Positions 9,823-18,447 of a stretch of 64,000 nucleotides of DNA are shown here, in pieces; the first letter of the stretch is position 1; each line of letters opens with the position of its first letter. Location: NCBI RefSeq assembly GCF_029023825.1, contig NZ_CP118957.1:185001-249000 (forward strand), written 5' to 3'. The position numbers and the translations under genes are program-made. The notes under the pieces were generated by a model. That model saw only the letters and a list, made by a program, of their open reading frames with translations, was not told the origin of the DNA and did not search any database. The DNA is from Enterococcus saccharolyticus subsp. saccharolyticus (GTDB taxonomy: Bacteria; Bacillota; Bacilli; Lactobacillales; Enterococcaceae).

Positions 9823-10647
9823 TATTTGACACTCCCTAATTTTGTTTGTTGTGTTTCTTTTTTATGTTTTGCAGGTGAATAATTCATCATAATAATTGAT
9901 AGGCAAACTAATGCTAAACCAACTAATAATGGTGCAGTGAATTTTTCACCTAAGATAACAGATAGAATACTACCTGAAATTGGCATAATAAATTTATAAA
10001 CAGATAATTCGCTTAGATTTGCGTATTGTGCACACCAGTACCATAAGCTAAATGGAATCGCGGATGTTGCAGCTAAAATGATTAGTAACGTAATTCCTAG
10101 TGGTGTCCAAGTGATGATGCTTAAATCGTCATTCATGAATAATCCAATGAGTAATAAAGCAAAACCATCAATGACTAAGTTCCAACCAGTCATGACAAAT
10201 GAGTTTAAGGTAGAACCTAATTTTTTTGCTAGCATTGTTGCAAGGGCTGCTAATAATCCATAGATTAACATGAAACCTTCACCAGTGAAAGAGAAAGAAA
10301 ATAAATCGGTAAGTGATGTACCACCTTTAATTTGTGAAATTATTAAACCGGCAAAACCAATAATTAATGCGACTGATATTTACATTTCCAATATTAAAGA
10401 AGAAATAGGCAGCAGTTGTTGAAACAAGACCCATTAAAACAACGTCGTCCCATTGTTTTTTTGTTACTTTTAAAATGTTTTGTCCAATGCACATTGCAAA
10501 GATTAGCGTCATTAATCCAGCTAAGACAAAACGGATACTAATAACTGATAATACTTGTCCAATGTATTGATCGCCTAAAAGTGTGCGGTCAATTCCTAAT
10601 TCTGTATTCATGACTTTGATTAATTTTTTTCGAATAATGGCTACCAT
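9822..10647 (-). pseudogene. EamA/DMT-family transporter, broken by internal deletion
   Basis: Remnant of a ten-helix drug/metabolite transporter. The 5' frame (10647 to about 10380) encodes helices up to YFFFNIGNVNIS and then runs into a stop. From about 10375 another frame continues SVALIIGFAGLIIS through helices 6-10 to KLGSVK at 9822. In intact EamA proteins about 30 residues (a membrane helix and loop) lie between these two motifs, so the lesion is a deletion plus frame change, not a single-base slip. The N-terminus also looks short of helix 1. The gene precedes proC and is divergent from a broken AraC-type regulator. Function lost unless an error is involved. Confidence 0.8.
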
Positions 10648-10780
10648 TCACTTAATTGTGTCTGTGTTCACAATCTTGAAGTTAGATTTATTTGTAATTA
10701 CATGTTATATTCTACATGAAAATTTTGTGAAAAAAATAGCTAAGCAAAAGGAAAAAGTGTTCTTTTCAAAGGTGGTTAGT

Positions 10781-11760
10781 ATGTATCAATTTAGTTACGA
10801 ACAACATCAAAAGTTTTATGAGTTTTTGGAGCAATTGGATTGCTATATTTCTTCGGAAGCAGGAATGATAGCAGAATTACATGAGTTTAAAGAGAATTCT
10901 CAACGAAATATTGCTGCGTTAGTTTGTCAAAATACCCAAGAAAAATTAAGTTTTCCGGCACCTTATCTGCGGATTTTGTATGTGTTGGAAGGGGAAGTTA
11001 AGATATTAATTGATGGGAAGGAATTGGTTTAAGGCGCTGGTCGGATGATTTTATCCAATCGGTTTACGACAATTGCTTATGAGGAGTTGCAAGAATGGTC
11101 CTGCATTGTTGGTTTTTATTTTAAACCCGAATATTTTACCGAGTCTTTGTTAAATCAGTTAGCGGAAGAACCGTTATTGTATCGTTTTTTGATTGAATCA
11201 TTAAAATTAGAAGATACGATTGGTCGTTATTATGTTTTTGAATTTAGTCCCTTAGATGATGTGCATTTCTATAGTATACTATTGTTAAAACAAGTAGTGA
11301 AAATGCGTTATAAAGACAATAAAGTTACACGTGTCACCTTTTTATTATTGACGGTTGAAGGTAGTCAATTGGCTGAAAAGTCCCTGCGTTTAAATGATTC
11401 CTTTATTTCTTCAACTATTTTAGTATCAGAAATGTTGAATGTAATGGAAAATAATTCAAAAGATATCACGTTAGAAAAATTAGCGAGACAATTTAATTTT
11501 CATCCCAATTATTTATCAAGTTTGATAAAAAAGAAACGGGCAAATCATTCAAAGAACATCTTTTGACCATGCGATTAGAAACAGCCGCGTATTATTTACG
11601 AAATACCAAGTTGTCGATTCAAAAAATCAGTGAAGAAATCGGTTATCAAGATCGCGCATTCTTCTTTCGTATTTTTAAGAAACATTACGAAAAGACACCT
11701 GGACAATATCGAAGTAAATTTCAATCCGTACAAATTTTCGATTCTAAAGAAAACAATTAG
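10781..11760 (+). pseudogene. AraC-family regulator, nonsense plus frameshift
   Basis: One ancestral gene of about 325 codons. Starts at 10781 with AAAGGTGG upstream: N-terminal cupin-like sensor, then two C-terminal HTH motifs (KLARQFNFHPNYLSSLIKK and IQKISEEIGYQDRAFFFRIFKK). Lesion one: an in-frame TAA at 11030-11032; the frame continues as GAGRMILSNRF. Lesion two: near 11535 an A run is one base short for the expected KKETGKSFKEHLL, so the frame shifts before the second HTH. The regulator is divergent from the broken EamA transporter and probably controlled it. The A-run slip alone could be a read error, but not the stop codon. Confidence 0.85.
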
Positions 11761-11780
11761 CGAAAAAAATATTCAATTGA

Positions 11781-11822
11781 AAAAGGAGTATTCTCTTTGC
11801 GCGAAGAGGGTACTTCTTTTAC
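11781..11822 (+). terminator. Terminator after araC-like pseudogene
   Basis: Stem of about 17 pairs including G-U pairs: AAAAGGAGTATTCTCTT against AAGAGGGTACTTCTTTT, loop TGCGCG. Confidence 0.65.
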
Positions 11823-11919
11823 GTAAGGACGGATTTAAACGTTGTAATTCGTACAACTGAATGGTGGGTTAGAAGAAGATTAGACTCATGTTGCACAACA
11901 AGCAGAAGAAAAGTGAGTC

Positions 11920-11934
11920 TTGAAAGCGATTGCT
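11920..11934 (+). promoter_or_regulatory. cre site 1 of the polyol PTS operon
   Basis: TTGAAAGCGATTGCT matches the cre consensus WTGNAANCGNWNNCW at all defined positions, 105 bases before the EIIB start. It directly abuts the second cre. Confidence 0.65.
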
Positions 11935-11949
11935 GTGTAAGCGCTTGTA
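11935..11949 (+). promoter_or_regulatory. cre site 2 of the polyol PTS operon
   Basis: GTGTAAGCGCTTGTA contains TGTAAGCGCTT, a near match to the ideal symmetric cre TGTAAGCGCTTACA. Tandem contact with the first site suggests cooperative CcpA repression of the PTS operon. Confidence 0.6.
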
Positions 11950-12038
11950 ACGTATAGTAAGACTTGTAAAAGATAACAAATACACAGTGAGATTCAAAAT
12001 AGTTGTTTTTACATAAAAAGTATATTGGAGGAATTAAG

Positions 12039-12332
12039 ATGAAAAAAGTACGAGTTTTGATTGCATGTGGTGCAGGAATTGCAACATCAACGGTAGTGGT
12101 AAAAAAAGTAGAAGATTTATTTGCAGAGCATCATATTCCCTGTGAAATTCAGCAAATTAAAATTTCGGAAGCAGTAGGAAAGCAAGAGAATGCAGACATG
12201 CTCATCTCGACGACTATGCTTCCAACACAGTATAAAATTCCGGCGATTCAAGCAATGGCCTTTCTTACAGGTATTGGGACAGAAAAAGTAGAAGACAAAA
12301 TTATCACCATCGCAAAAGAAATTCTAGCATAG
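12039..12332 (+). CDS. PTS EIIB component, galactitol (Gat) family
   Basis: 97-aa cytosolic phosphocarrier. The phosphorylated Cys lies at residue 10 in the P-loop VLIACGAGIATST, the hallmark of EIIB-Gat. I choose the ATG at 12039, preceded by TTGGAGGAATT; an in-frame upstream start at 12003 has no ribosome site and would spoil the N-terminal strand. It opens the operon EIIB-EIIC-dehydrogenase-regulator-EIIA-RpiB, and passes phosphate from the EIIA at 16876 to the sugar alcohol entering through EIIC. Confidence 0.92.
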   Translation: MKKVRVLIACGAGIATSTVVVKKVEDLFAEHHIPCEIQQIKISEAVGKQENADMLISTTMLPTQYKIPAIQAMAFLTGIGTEKVEDKIITIAKEILA

Positions 12333-12371
12333 TTTGATTATTATTATTTATAGAATGGAGAGGTCTTATTA

Positions 12372-13640
12372 ATGGATACATTGATGAATATTGTACAGAG
12401 TGTCTTGAATATGGGTGCAAGTGTAATGTTACCAATCATTATTTTTATTCTAGGTGTTGTTTTTAAAGTGAAACCTACCAAAGCATTGCTCTCGGGAATT
12501 ACGGTGGGAATCGGCATGATTGGCATTAATTTAGTGATTAATCTTTTAACGACGAGCGTAGGTCCAGCTGCCCAAGCAATGGTTGAACGTTTTGGGTTAA
12601 ATTTAACGGTGATTGATGGTGGTTGGCCGGCTATTGCCGCTGGAACTTGGGCACAGCCTATCTCAGCCTTGATGATTCCCATTATTTTAGTGGTTAATTT
12701 GATAATGTTAGCATTGAATTGGACCAAAACGTTAAATATTGATATTTGGAATTATTGGCATATGTCGGCAGCCGCAGCAACTGTTTATATTGTGACTGGA
12801 AATTTAATTCTAGGTGTGATTGCGGGGATTGCATATACCGTATTTGTACAAATTTTAGCAGATAAAACGGCACCTGCTGTCCAAGAATATTATGGACTTG
12901 AAGGGATTGCTTTTTCAACTGGATCAACAGCCGGTTATGCGGTATTGGGAATTCCGATTGGCTGGGTGATTAGTCGAATTCCAGGTATTCGTGACATTGA
13001 TGTTAACCCAGAGACCATTCAAAAACGTTTCGGCATTTTCGGTGAGCCAATGGTTATGGGTATCTTAATTGGTGGAGTATTGGCAGCTTTAGGTGGGTAT
13101 GATATTTCAGGTATTTTGCAAATGGGAATGACGATGGGTGCCGTTATGTTATTAATGCCACGGATGGTAAAAATTTTAATGGAAGGTTTAATACCTATCC
13201 AAGAAGGCGCGCAAAAATTATTGAAAGATCGCTATGGAGACCGTGAAATTTACCTAGGAATGGATGCGGCGTTAGCAACTGGTTCACCATCAGCGTTAGC
13301 TACAGGTTTATTAATGGTACCAATCACGCTATTTTTAGCAGTTATCTTACCAGGAAATCGCGTGTTACCATTTGGAGACTTAGCAACAATTCCATTTTTT
13401 GTGGGAATGATTGTTCCAAGTCGCAAAGGAAACATTTTGCATTCTGTTTTAACGTGTACAGTTGTAATGGTATTTGCTTTATTAATGGCGACAGATTATG
13501 CACCAGTTTTAACACAAATGGCAGAGGGTGTGGTAGCCTTTCCAGAAGGTGCTGCCCAAATTAGTAATTTTGACACTGGTGGAAATATTTTAAACTGGAT
13601 TTTCTTAAAATTAGCACAATTATGGAATGGTATTTTCTAA
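12372..13640 (+). CDS. PTS EIIC permease, galactitol (Gat) family
   Basis: 422 aa integral membrane permease with about ten hydrophobic stretches, belonging to the EIIC-Gat family that transports galactitol and also pentitols (D-arabitol, xylitol) in some Firmicutes. Family-like segments include NIDIWNYWHMSAAAATVY and the GFxGEPxxxG-like KRFGIFGEPMVMG near residue 225, and the C-terminal LFLAVILPGNRVLPFGDLA. A GGAGAGG ribosome site precedes the ATG. The neighbours make pentitol uptake more likely than galactitol; this is inference. Confidence 0.92.
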   Translation: MDTLMNIVQSVLNMGASVMLPIIIFILGVVFKVKPTKALLSGITVGIGMIGINLVINLLTTSVGPAAQAMVERFGLNLTVIDGGWPAIAAGTWAQPISALMIPIILVVNLIMLALNWTKTLNIDIWNYWHMSAAAATVYIVTGNLILGVIAGIAYTVFVQILADKTAPAVQEYYGLEGIAFSTGSTAGYAVLGIPIGWVISRIPGIRDIDVNPETIQKRFGIFGEPMVMGILIGGVLAALGGYDISGILQMGMTMGAVMLLMPRMVKILMEGLIPIQEGAQKLLKDRYGDREIYLGMDAALATGSPSALATGLLMVPITLFLAVILPGNRVLPFGDLATIPFFVGMIVPSRKGNILHSVLTCTVVMVFALLMATDYAPVLTQMAEGVVAFPEGAAQISNFDTGGNILNWIFLKLAQLWNGIF

Positions 13641-13670
13641 AAAAACGATAAGTTAGAAAGGCTGAAAACA

Positions 13671-14726
13671 ATGACAACGGATAAAATGTTAGGTGTAACT
13701 AAAACGGCACCTGGATACGATCAAATGGCACTCTTAGAAGTAGATATTCCGTCTCCTGCAGCGGATGAATTATTAGTGAAAGTTGCTTATACAGGGATTT
13801 GTGGTTCAGATATACACACATTTAAAGGCGAATATAACAATCCTACAACACCGGTGATTTTAGGACATGAATTTTCTGGTCAAGTGGTGGAAGTGGGAGC
13901 AGACGTGACAAAATTTGTCCCAAATGATCGAGTGACGAGTCAAACGACTTTTTATGTATGCAACGAATGTGAATATTGCGCAAAAGAACAATATAACTTA
14001 TGCCCCCACCGCAAAGGTATCGGTACACAACAAAATGGCTCAATGGCTAATTATTTATTAGTAAAGGAAAAATATGCGCATAAGTTACCGGACTCTTTAA
14101 GCTATAAGGGTGCCGCAATGACTGAACCGTTAGCATGTTGCGTCCACGCCATGTATCAAAAAAGTCATTTGGATTTACATGATACGATTTTAATTATTGG
14201 TCCTGGTCCGATTGGTTTGTATTTAGTTCAAATTGCAAAAGAAATTGGTTCTAAAGTTATTGTGACAGGCATTACCAGAGATGAACATCGGTTGGCGTTA
14301 GCACAAAAAATGGGTGCTGATGTGATTGTAAATACAGAAAAAGAAGACTTAAAAGAAGTTGTTTTACAAGAAACCGATGAGTTAGGTGTAGATAAAATTT
14401 ACGATGCTTCTGGTGCAGTAGGTGCCATTAATTATGCGTTACCGTTAATTCGAAAAGGCGGCGAGTTCATTCAAGTAGGTTTGTTCAAAAATAAAATGAA
14501 TGAATTAGATTTAGAAACAATTATCCAAAGAGAAATTAACTACGTAGGTAGCCGTTCTCAAAATCCCTATGATTGGCCAGTAGCATTGCATTTACTTGCA
14601 AAAGGTTCTATTCATATTGATGAAATGATTACCAAAGAATTTGTGTTAGCAGATTGGCGCAAAGCATTTGAAAGTGTCATGTCTGGGGATGAAATTAAAG
14701 TGATGATTAAGTCCAATGACTTTTAA
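13671..14726 (+). CDS. Zinc-dependent polyol(-phosphate) dehydrogenase, MDR family
   Basis: 351 aa medium-chain dehydrogenase like GatD and sorbitol dehydrogenase. Catalytic zinc ligands in GICGSDIH (Cys about 44) and GHEFSG (His-Glu about 66); structural zinc cysteines in VCNECEYCAKEQYNLC; NAD-binding glycine motif IIGPGPIGLYLVQ near 180. Expected to oxidise the phosphorylated polyol delivered by the PTS to a ketose phosphate: tagatose-6-P if galactitol-1-P, or a pentulose-5-P if a pentitol phosphate. The adjacent RpiB-type isomerase and absent tagatose kinase and aldolase favour the latter. Confidence 0.9.
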   Translation: MTTDKMLGVTKTAPGYDQMALLEVDIPSPAADELLVKVAYTGICGSDIHTFKGEYNNPTTPVILGHEFSGQVVEVGADVTKFVPNDRVTSQTTFYVCNECEYCAKEQYNLCPHRKGIGTQQNGSMANYLLVKEKYAHKLPDSLSYKGAAMTEPLACCVHAMYQKSHLDLHDTILIIGPGPIGLYLVQIAKEIGSKVIVTGITRDEHRLALAQKMGADVIVNTEKEDLKEVVLQETDELGVDKIYDASGAVGAINYALPLIRKGGEFIQVGLFKNKMNELDLETIIQREINYVGSRSQNPYDWPVALHLLAKGSIHIDEMITKEFVLADWRKAFESVMSGDEIKVMIKSNDF

Positions 14727-14730
14727 TTGA

Positions 14731-14770
14731 GGAGATAGGCAGCGTGATTTGTCCGCTGTCTACTCTTTAA
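14731..14770 (+). other. Intercistronic hairpin before PTS regulator
   Basis: Imperfect stem (GAG-TAG-CAGCG against CGCTGT-CTA-CTC with bulges) between the dehydrogenase and regulator genes. Without a good T tract it is probably a partial terminator or processing site lowering downstream expression. Confidence 0.35.
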
Positions 14771-14795
14771 AGATAAGGGTAAAAAGAGGTATATC

Positions 14796-16871
14796 ATGGA
14801 ATTAGACGTACGAACAAATGAATTATTTATGGAGATATTGAATCATCCTAATGAAACAAGTGGATCATTAGGCAAGCGCTTGGGTTTAACACGGGCGCAA
14901 ATAAACTATTCGTTTAAAAAACTGAACGAATATTTAGCCGATTTACAATTAGAAGCCATTCATCGAACGCCCAATGGCCACTTTGTTGTTCCACGAACAG
15001 TTAACGAACAGTTTAATGATTTGCATCAGCGTAAACAAATTGATATTTATTTGGCACCAGAGGAACGGATGTATTTAATCACATTGATGTTATTATCAAA
15101 AACTGATTTTTTATCAATGAATCATTTTATTGTTGAACTAAATGTGAGTAAAAATACCGTAGTTAGAGATTTAAAAGAGTTAGGGGGACTTTTAGCTAAA
15201 CAAGGATTTAAATTAGAATATTTACGCTCAAAAGGCTATCGCATTAAAGCAACTGAATGGCAACGTCGACAGTTGTTATTGGAAACAATTAATCAAATTT
15301 ATTTGTTTGATACAGACGGCACATTGTTGCTCCAATTTGCGGATATTAATGAAGCAAGTTTAGCCAAGTATCAAGCGAAAGTCGAAGCTGTTGAACAATC
15401 TCTAAATATTCGCTACTCTGACAACAAGATCAAAAATTTACCGGTGTTCACTTTGTTGTTGCATCGACGTGTGAAACGCAAAAAAACGATTCGTTACGAT
15501 GTCGAATTAGATTTCTCAGAATTACAAGAAACACAAGAATACAATGTCATCAAAGAAATATTTTTTGATGGTGCACTTGCTACAGCTGATTTTAATGATG
15601 TGATTTACTTTACGTTATTATTTTTATCAACGAATTTGACGCAGATGGACATTTTATCTGCTAAAGAGTTGCGGCAACTAGAATTAGCTGTCACAAAAGT
15701 CATTCAAAACTTTGAGAAAATAGCCCATATGACCATTGTAGATAAAGAAGGGTTGCTACAGCGAGTGATGATACACATGCGTCCAGCTTATTATCGGATT
15801 AAATATCAAATGCACTTAAATGAAGTGGACATCGAACGCCAAAAAAACATGGGTGTTTCTTCAGTGTTTTATTTAGTGAAACAATCCTTAGAACCATTGG
15901 AACAATTTTTTTCAAAACAGTTACCAGAAACGGAAATCTTTTATTTGGCTTTGTTTTTTGGCGGACATTTATTAGAACATGAGAGTGTGCTTGCAAAGGA
16001 AGAACGCAAAACGGCCATCATTGTTTGTACGAATGGCATTTCGGTTTCACTGATGCTGGAAAGAAATTTGACGGGGCTTTTCCCCGAAATTGATTTTATC
16101 GCCACGCTATCGGCTAGAGAATTTTATGAGAAAAATATTGAAGCAGAATATGTTTTTTCTTCGGTACCCTTAGAAACGGACAAACGGTTTTATTTAGTGA
16201 AGGATTTTCTAACCGATGAGGGTAAATTACAGCTTAGAAAGCAAGTAATGAATGATACATTGGTTGGAATGGATGATTTTGCTTTAGCTGAAAAAATTGT
16301 CAAAAAAGTTAAAAAAAATACCAAAGTATTAGATGAAGAAGCGTTATTTTTAGATGTTTTAAATGTGTTAAAAGAAAATGTGGCAAAAAATGAAAAAATC
16401 AAAGACCACGTGATTCATTTCGACCAGTTAATTCCATCTAAAAGTATATTAATTGAAGAAAATCAGGTGACTTGGCATGAAGCACTAGACGCGTTAAGTC
16501 AACCACTCATTTCTGAAAAAATAATCACACCACAGTATTTAACGGCATTAAAACAAGAGATGGCAGAGATACCGCCATATATGATTTTTCGCAATCGATT
16601 GGCCTTGCCACATACTGAACCAGAAAAAGGCGCGCTGGGAGTAGCTATGAGTTTTGGTATCTTTAAAGAAGGATTTCTTACTGAGACAGATGAACGGATA
16701 CATATTGTCGTATTATTAGCTTCCAATGATAAAGAAAAGCATATAGATGCGCTCTTAGAATTAATGGATTTATCCGGAAGAGACGATTATATTTCAAAAT
16801 TAGTAGAATGTCAGACGGCAGCACAAGCCTATAAAATTCTACATTCCTATCGAATCAACTATTGGGGGTAA
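14796..16871 (+). CDS. PRD-type PTS-regulated transcription activator (MtlR/GatR-like)
   Basis: 691 aa. Domains in order: two helix-turn-helix regions (about 1-170, including VSKNTVVRDLKELGGLL), PRD1 (about 190-290), PRD2 (about 300-395, ending FYLALFFGGHLL), an EIIB-Gat-like domain starting TAIIVCTNGIS with a Cys near 412, and an EIIA-type domain with phosphorylatable His in ALPHTEPEKG (about 610). Such activators are tuned by HPr and EII phosphorylation and switch on their own PTS operon. Encoded inside the operon it should control. All expected domains are present, in contrast to the truncated relative at 3473. Confidence 0.9.
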   Translation: MELDVRTNELFMEILNHPNETSGSLGKRLGLTRAQINYSFKKLNEYLADLQLEAIHRTPNGHFVVPRTVNEQFNDLHQRKQIDIYLAPEERMYLITLMLLSKTDFLSMNHFIVELNVSKNTVVRDLKELGGLLAKQGFKLEYLRSKGYRIKATEWQRRQLLLETINQIYLFDTDGTLLLQFADINEASLAKYQAKVEAVEQSLNIRYSDNKIKNLPVFTLLLHRRVKRKKTIRYDVELDFSELQETQEYNVIKEIFFDGALATADFNDVIYFTLLFLSTNLTQMDILSAKELRQLELAVTKVIQNFEKIAHMTIVDKEGLLQRVMIHMRPAYYRIKYQMHLNEVDIERQKNMGVSSVFYLVKQSLEPLEQFFSKQLPETEIFYLALFFGGHLLEHESVLAKEERKTAIIVCTNGISVSLMLERNLTGLFPEIDFIATLSAREFYEKNIEAEYVFSSVPLETDKRFYLVKDFLTDEGKLQLRKQVMNDTLVGMDDFALAEKIVKKVKKNTKVLDEEALFLDVLNVLKENVAKNEKIKDHVIHFDQLIPSKSILIEENQVTWHEALDALSQPLISEKIITPQYLTALKQEMAEIPPYMIFRNRLALPHTEPEKGALGVAMSFGIFKEGFLTETDERIHIVVLLASNDKEKHIDALLELMDLSGRDDYISKLVECQTAAQAYKILHSYRINYWG

Positions 16872-16875
16872 AAAA

Positions 16876-17346
16876 ATGACAGAAAAAGTAACAGATTATT
16901 TAAAGAATGCACCGATTTTATTAGGTGATGAATTTGAAAACCGCGAAGTTGTGTTTACTAAAGTAACAGAACAAACGCTTGAAAAAGGTTGGGTGACGGA
17001 ACAATTCTTGCAGAAAATTATTGAGCGTGAACAGGTTTTTCCAACAGGTTTGCACCAAGGTTCCTTTGGGATTGCGATTCCTCATACAGATCCGGAATGT
17101 ATTGTAGAACAGTTTATTTCTTTGGTCGTTCCTAAAAAGCCAGTTACTTTTCAACGGATGGACGACATTAATTTATCTGTAGATGCTGATTTCATCTTCA
17201 TCTTAGGCTTGAATCAACCACATCAGCAATTAGCAATGCTGCAACAATTAATGGGGTTAATTCAAAATACTACCTTACTTCAAGCATTATCGAAACAAAC
17301 GGAAGCCCAAGACATCATTACCTTACTTGAAGAAAATGGCTATTAA
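16876..17346 (+). CDS. PTS EIIA component (fructose/mannitol-type fold)
   Basis: 156 aa cytosolic phosphocarrier. The phosphorylated His (about residue 70) sits in FGIAIPHTDPE, the signature of EIIA of the fructose, mannitol and galactitol systems. It takes phosphate from HPr and passes it to the EIIB at 12039. The start lies four bases after the regulator stop, with the GGGG ribosome site in the regulator's last codons, indicating translational coupling. Confidence 0.9.
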   Translation: MTEKVTDYLKNAPILLGDEFENREVVFTKVTEQTLEKGWVTEQFLQKIIEREQVFPTGLHQGSFGIAIPHTDPECIVEQFISLVVPKKPVTFQRMDDINLSVDADFIFILGLNQPHQQLAMLQQLMGLIQNTTLLQALSKQTEAQDIITLLEENGY

Positions 17347-17363
17347 AAGAAAGGAATAAGAAA

Positions 17364-17822
17364 ATGAAAATCGCAATTGGAAATGATCACGGTGGTTTTG
17401 AACTGAAAAAAGCAATTGTTGTCTTTTTAAAAGAACACGACATTGAAGTCATTGATGTCGGTACACATAAGCTATTAGAATCTGGAGATTATCCAGATTT
17501 TGCCGAAATGGTCGCCGAAAAAGTGGCCAAGAATGAAGTAGACAGTGGGATTTTAATTTGTGGAACAGGGATTGGCGTTAGCATTACCGCCAACAAAATA
17601 GCAGGTGTCCGTGCTGCGGTGGTTGGCGATGTCTTTTCCGCACAAGCCACCAAAGAACACAATCATGCCAATGTTTTGTGCTTAGGGCAGCGCGTAATCG
17701 GTGAAGGCTTGGCACTAATGATTGTGGATACTTGGTTGAAGACAGAATGTTCGATGGATGAACGTCATTTACGTAGAATTGAGAAAATTCATTTGATTGA
17801 AAGACGCAAACAGGAAAATTGA
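17364..17822 (+). CDS. RpiB/LacAB-family sugar-phosphate isomerase
   Basis: 152 aa. Catalytic Cys66 in LICGTGIGVS and the His of KEHNHANVLCLG are both present, plus the N-terminal GNDHGGFELK loop, so an active ribose-5-phosphate isomerase B type enzyme is expected. Last gene of the polyol PTS operon, 17 bases after EIIA. If the imported polyol is a pentitol, the dehydrogenase would give a pentulose phosphate and this enzyme would link it to ribose-5-P; isomerisation of a hexulose-6-P is the alternative. Confidence 0.88.
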   Translation: MKIAIGNDHGGFELKKAIVVFLKEHDIEVIDVGTHKLLESGDYPDFAEMVAEKVAKNEVDSGILICGTGIGVSITANKIAGVRAAVVGDVFSAQATKEHNHANVLCLGQRVIGEGLALMIVDTWLKTECSMDERHLRRIEKIHLIERRKQEN

Positions 17823-17854
17823 TTAAAAAAGAAGAATTCTTCTTTTTTAATCAA
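17819..17854. terminator. 36-bp perfect palindrome, bidirectional terminator
   Basis: TTGATTAAAAAAGAAGAA and its exact inverse meet with no loop bases, giving A-rich and T-rich arms for both directions. It contains the stop codons of both convergent genes (rpiB-like at 17822, arr at 17847). Confidence 0.85.
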
Positions 17855-18263
17855 TAATTTCAGCTGTACCGTCAGCTTGCATTTGTTTTAAATGAGCTTT
17901 TGTTTGAGCAATCATTTCATCCGCATGACGTTCCCAGGTTGCCAGTTCTCCAATGATTTTTAATGGTTCTTTCGAGCGATAAGAGCGTGTGGGGTTCCCA
18001 GGAAAACGTTTGTCAGTTAGATTGGGATCATTTTCAAATTCACCTAAAGGTTCCACTAAATAGATTCGTTCTTTTCCAGAACCAGTGGCCAATTCCGCGC
18101 CCCATTTGGCAGCTTCTAAAGTACCAGTAAAATAGATATAATTAGAAATTCGTCCGACTTCATAGTTGGAATGATGTTGCGGTTTAAAGCAATCACCTAG
18201 TTGCAAGACAGCTTTTGTCCCATGCAAAAAGGGTCCACGATCTAACACATTATCAGTTGTCAT
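17847..18263 (-). CDS. arr: Rifamycin ADP-ribosyltransferase (Arr)
   Basis: 138 aa, the normal Arr length. Arr inactivates rifampicin by transferring ADP-ribose from NAD to its ansa-chain hydroxyl. Family motifs are in order: GPFLHGTKA (NAD-binding His at about 14), SNYIYFTGTLEAAKWGAELA, RIYLVEPLGEFENDPN with the conserved acidic residues, and KRFPGNPTRSYRS. The ribosome site CGGAGGTACG precedes the ATG. The gene stands alone between the PTS operon and a DUF1963 gene, with no integron or IS around it, so it looks like a chromosomal copy. Resistance is expected from the family, not shown. Confidence 0.93.
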   Translation of the reverse strand: MTTDNVLDRGPFLHGTKAVLQLGDCFKPQHHSNYEVGRISNYIYFTGTLEAAKWGAELATGSGKERIYLVEPLGEFENDPNLTDKRFPGNPTRSYRSKEPLKIIGELATWERHADEMIAQTKAHLKQMQADGTAEIID

Positions 18264-18349
18264 AAACGTACCTCCGATTGTTATTTGGAAGTCTATCTTA
18301 TGCTATTTTCGATGAAAGAACCAGTCTATAATTGTCGACCAAAGTGTAG

Positions 18350-18396
18350 TATAATAAAGGTGAGGGAACCGCCAGCGTGTCGGTTCCCGTTTTTGT
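18350..18396 (+). promoter_or_regulatory. -10 box followed at once by terminator-like hairpin
   Basis: A perfect TATAAT (18350-18355) is followed about 10 bases on by GGGAACCG, a nine-base loop, CGGTTCCC and GTTTTTG. No plus-strand gene lies just upstream, so the hairpin can only end or attenuate a transcript that starts here and reads towards 18448. No good -35 box was found. Confidence 0.45.
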
Positions 18397-18447
18397 TTGC
18401 TAAATAAAAACTTCCTCGTTACAATGAAAGAAAAGCGAGGTGTTAAC

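Noticed and set aside
10583-10780. N-terminal extension of the AraC-like frame
   Set aside because: It overlaps the divergent EamA start and lacks a ribosome site; AAAGGTGG supports the start at 10781.
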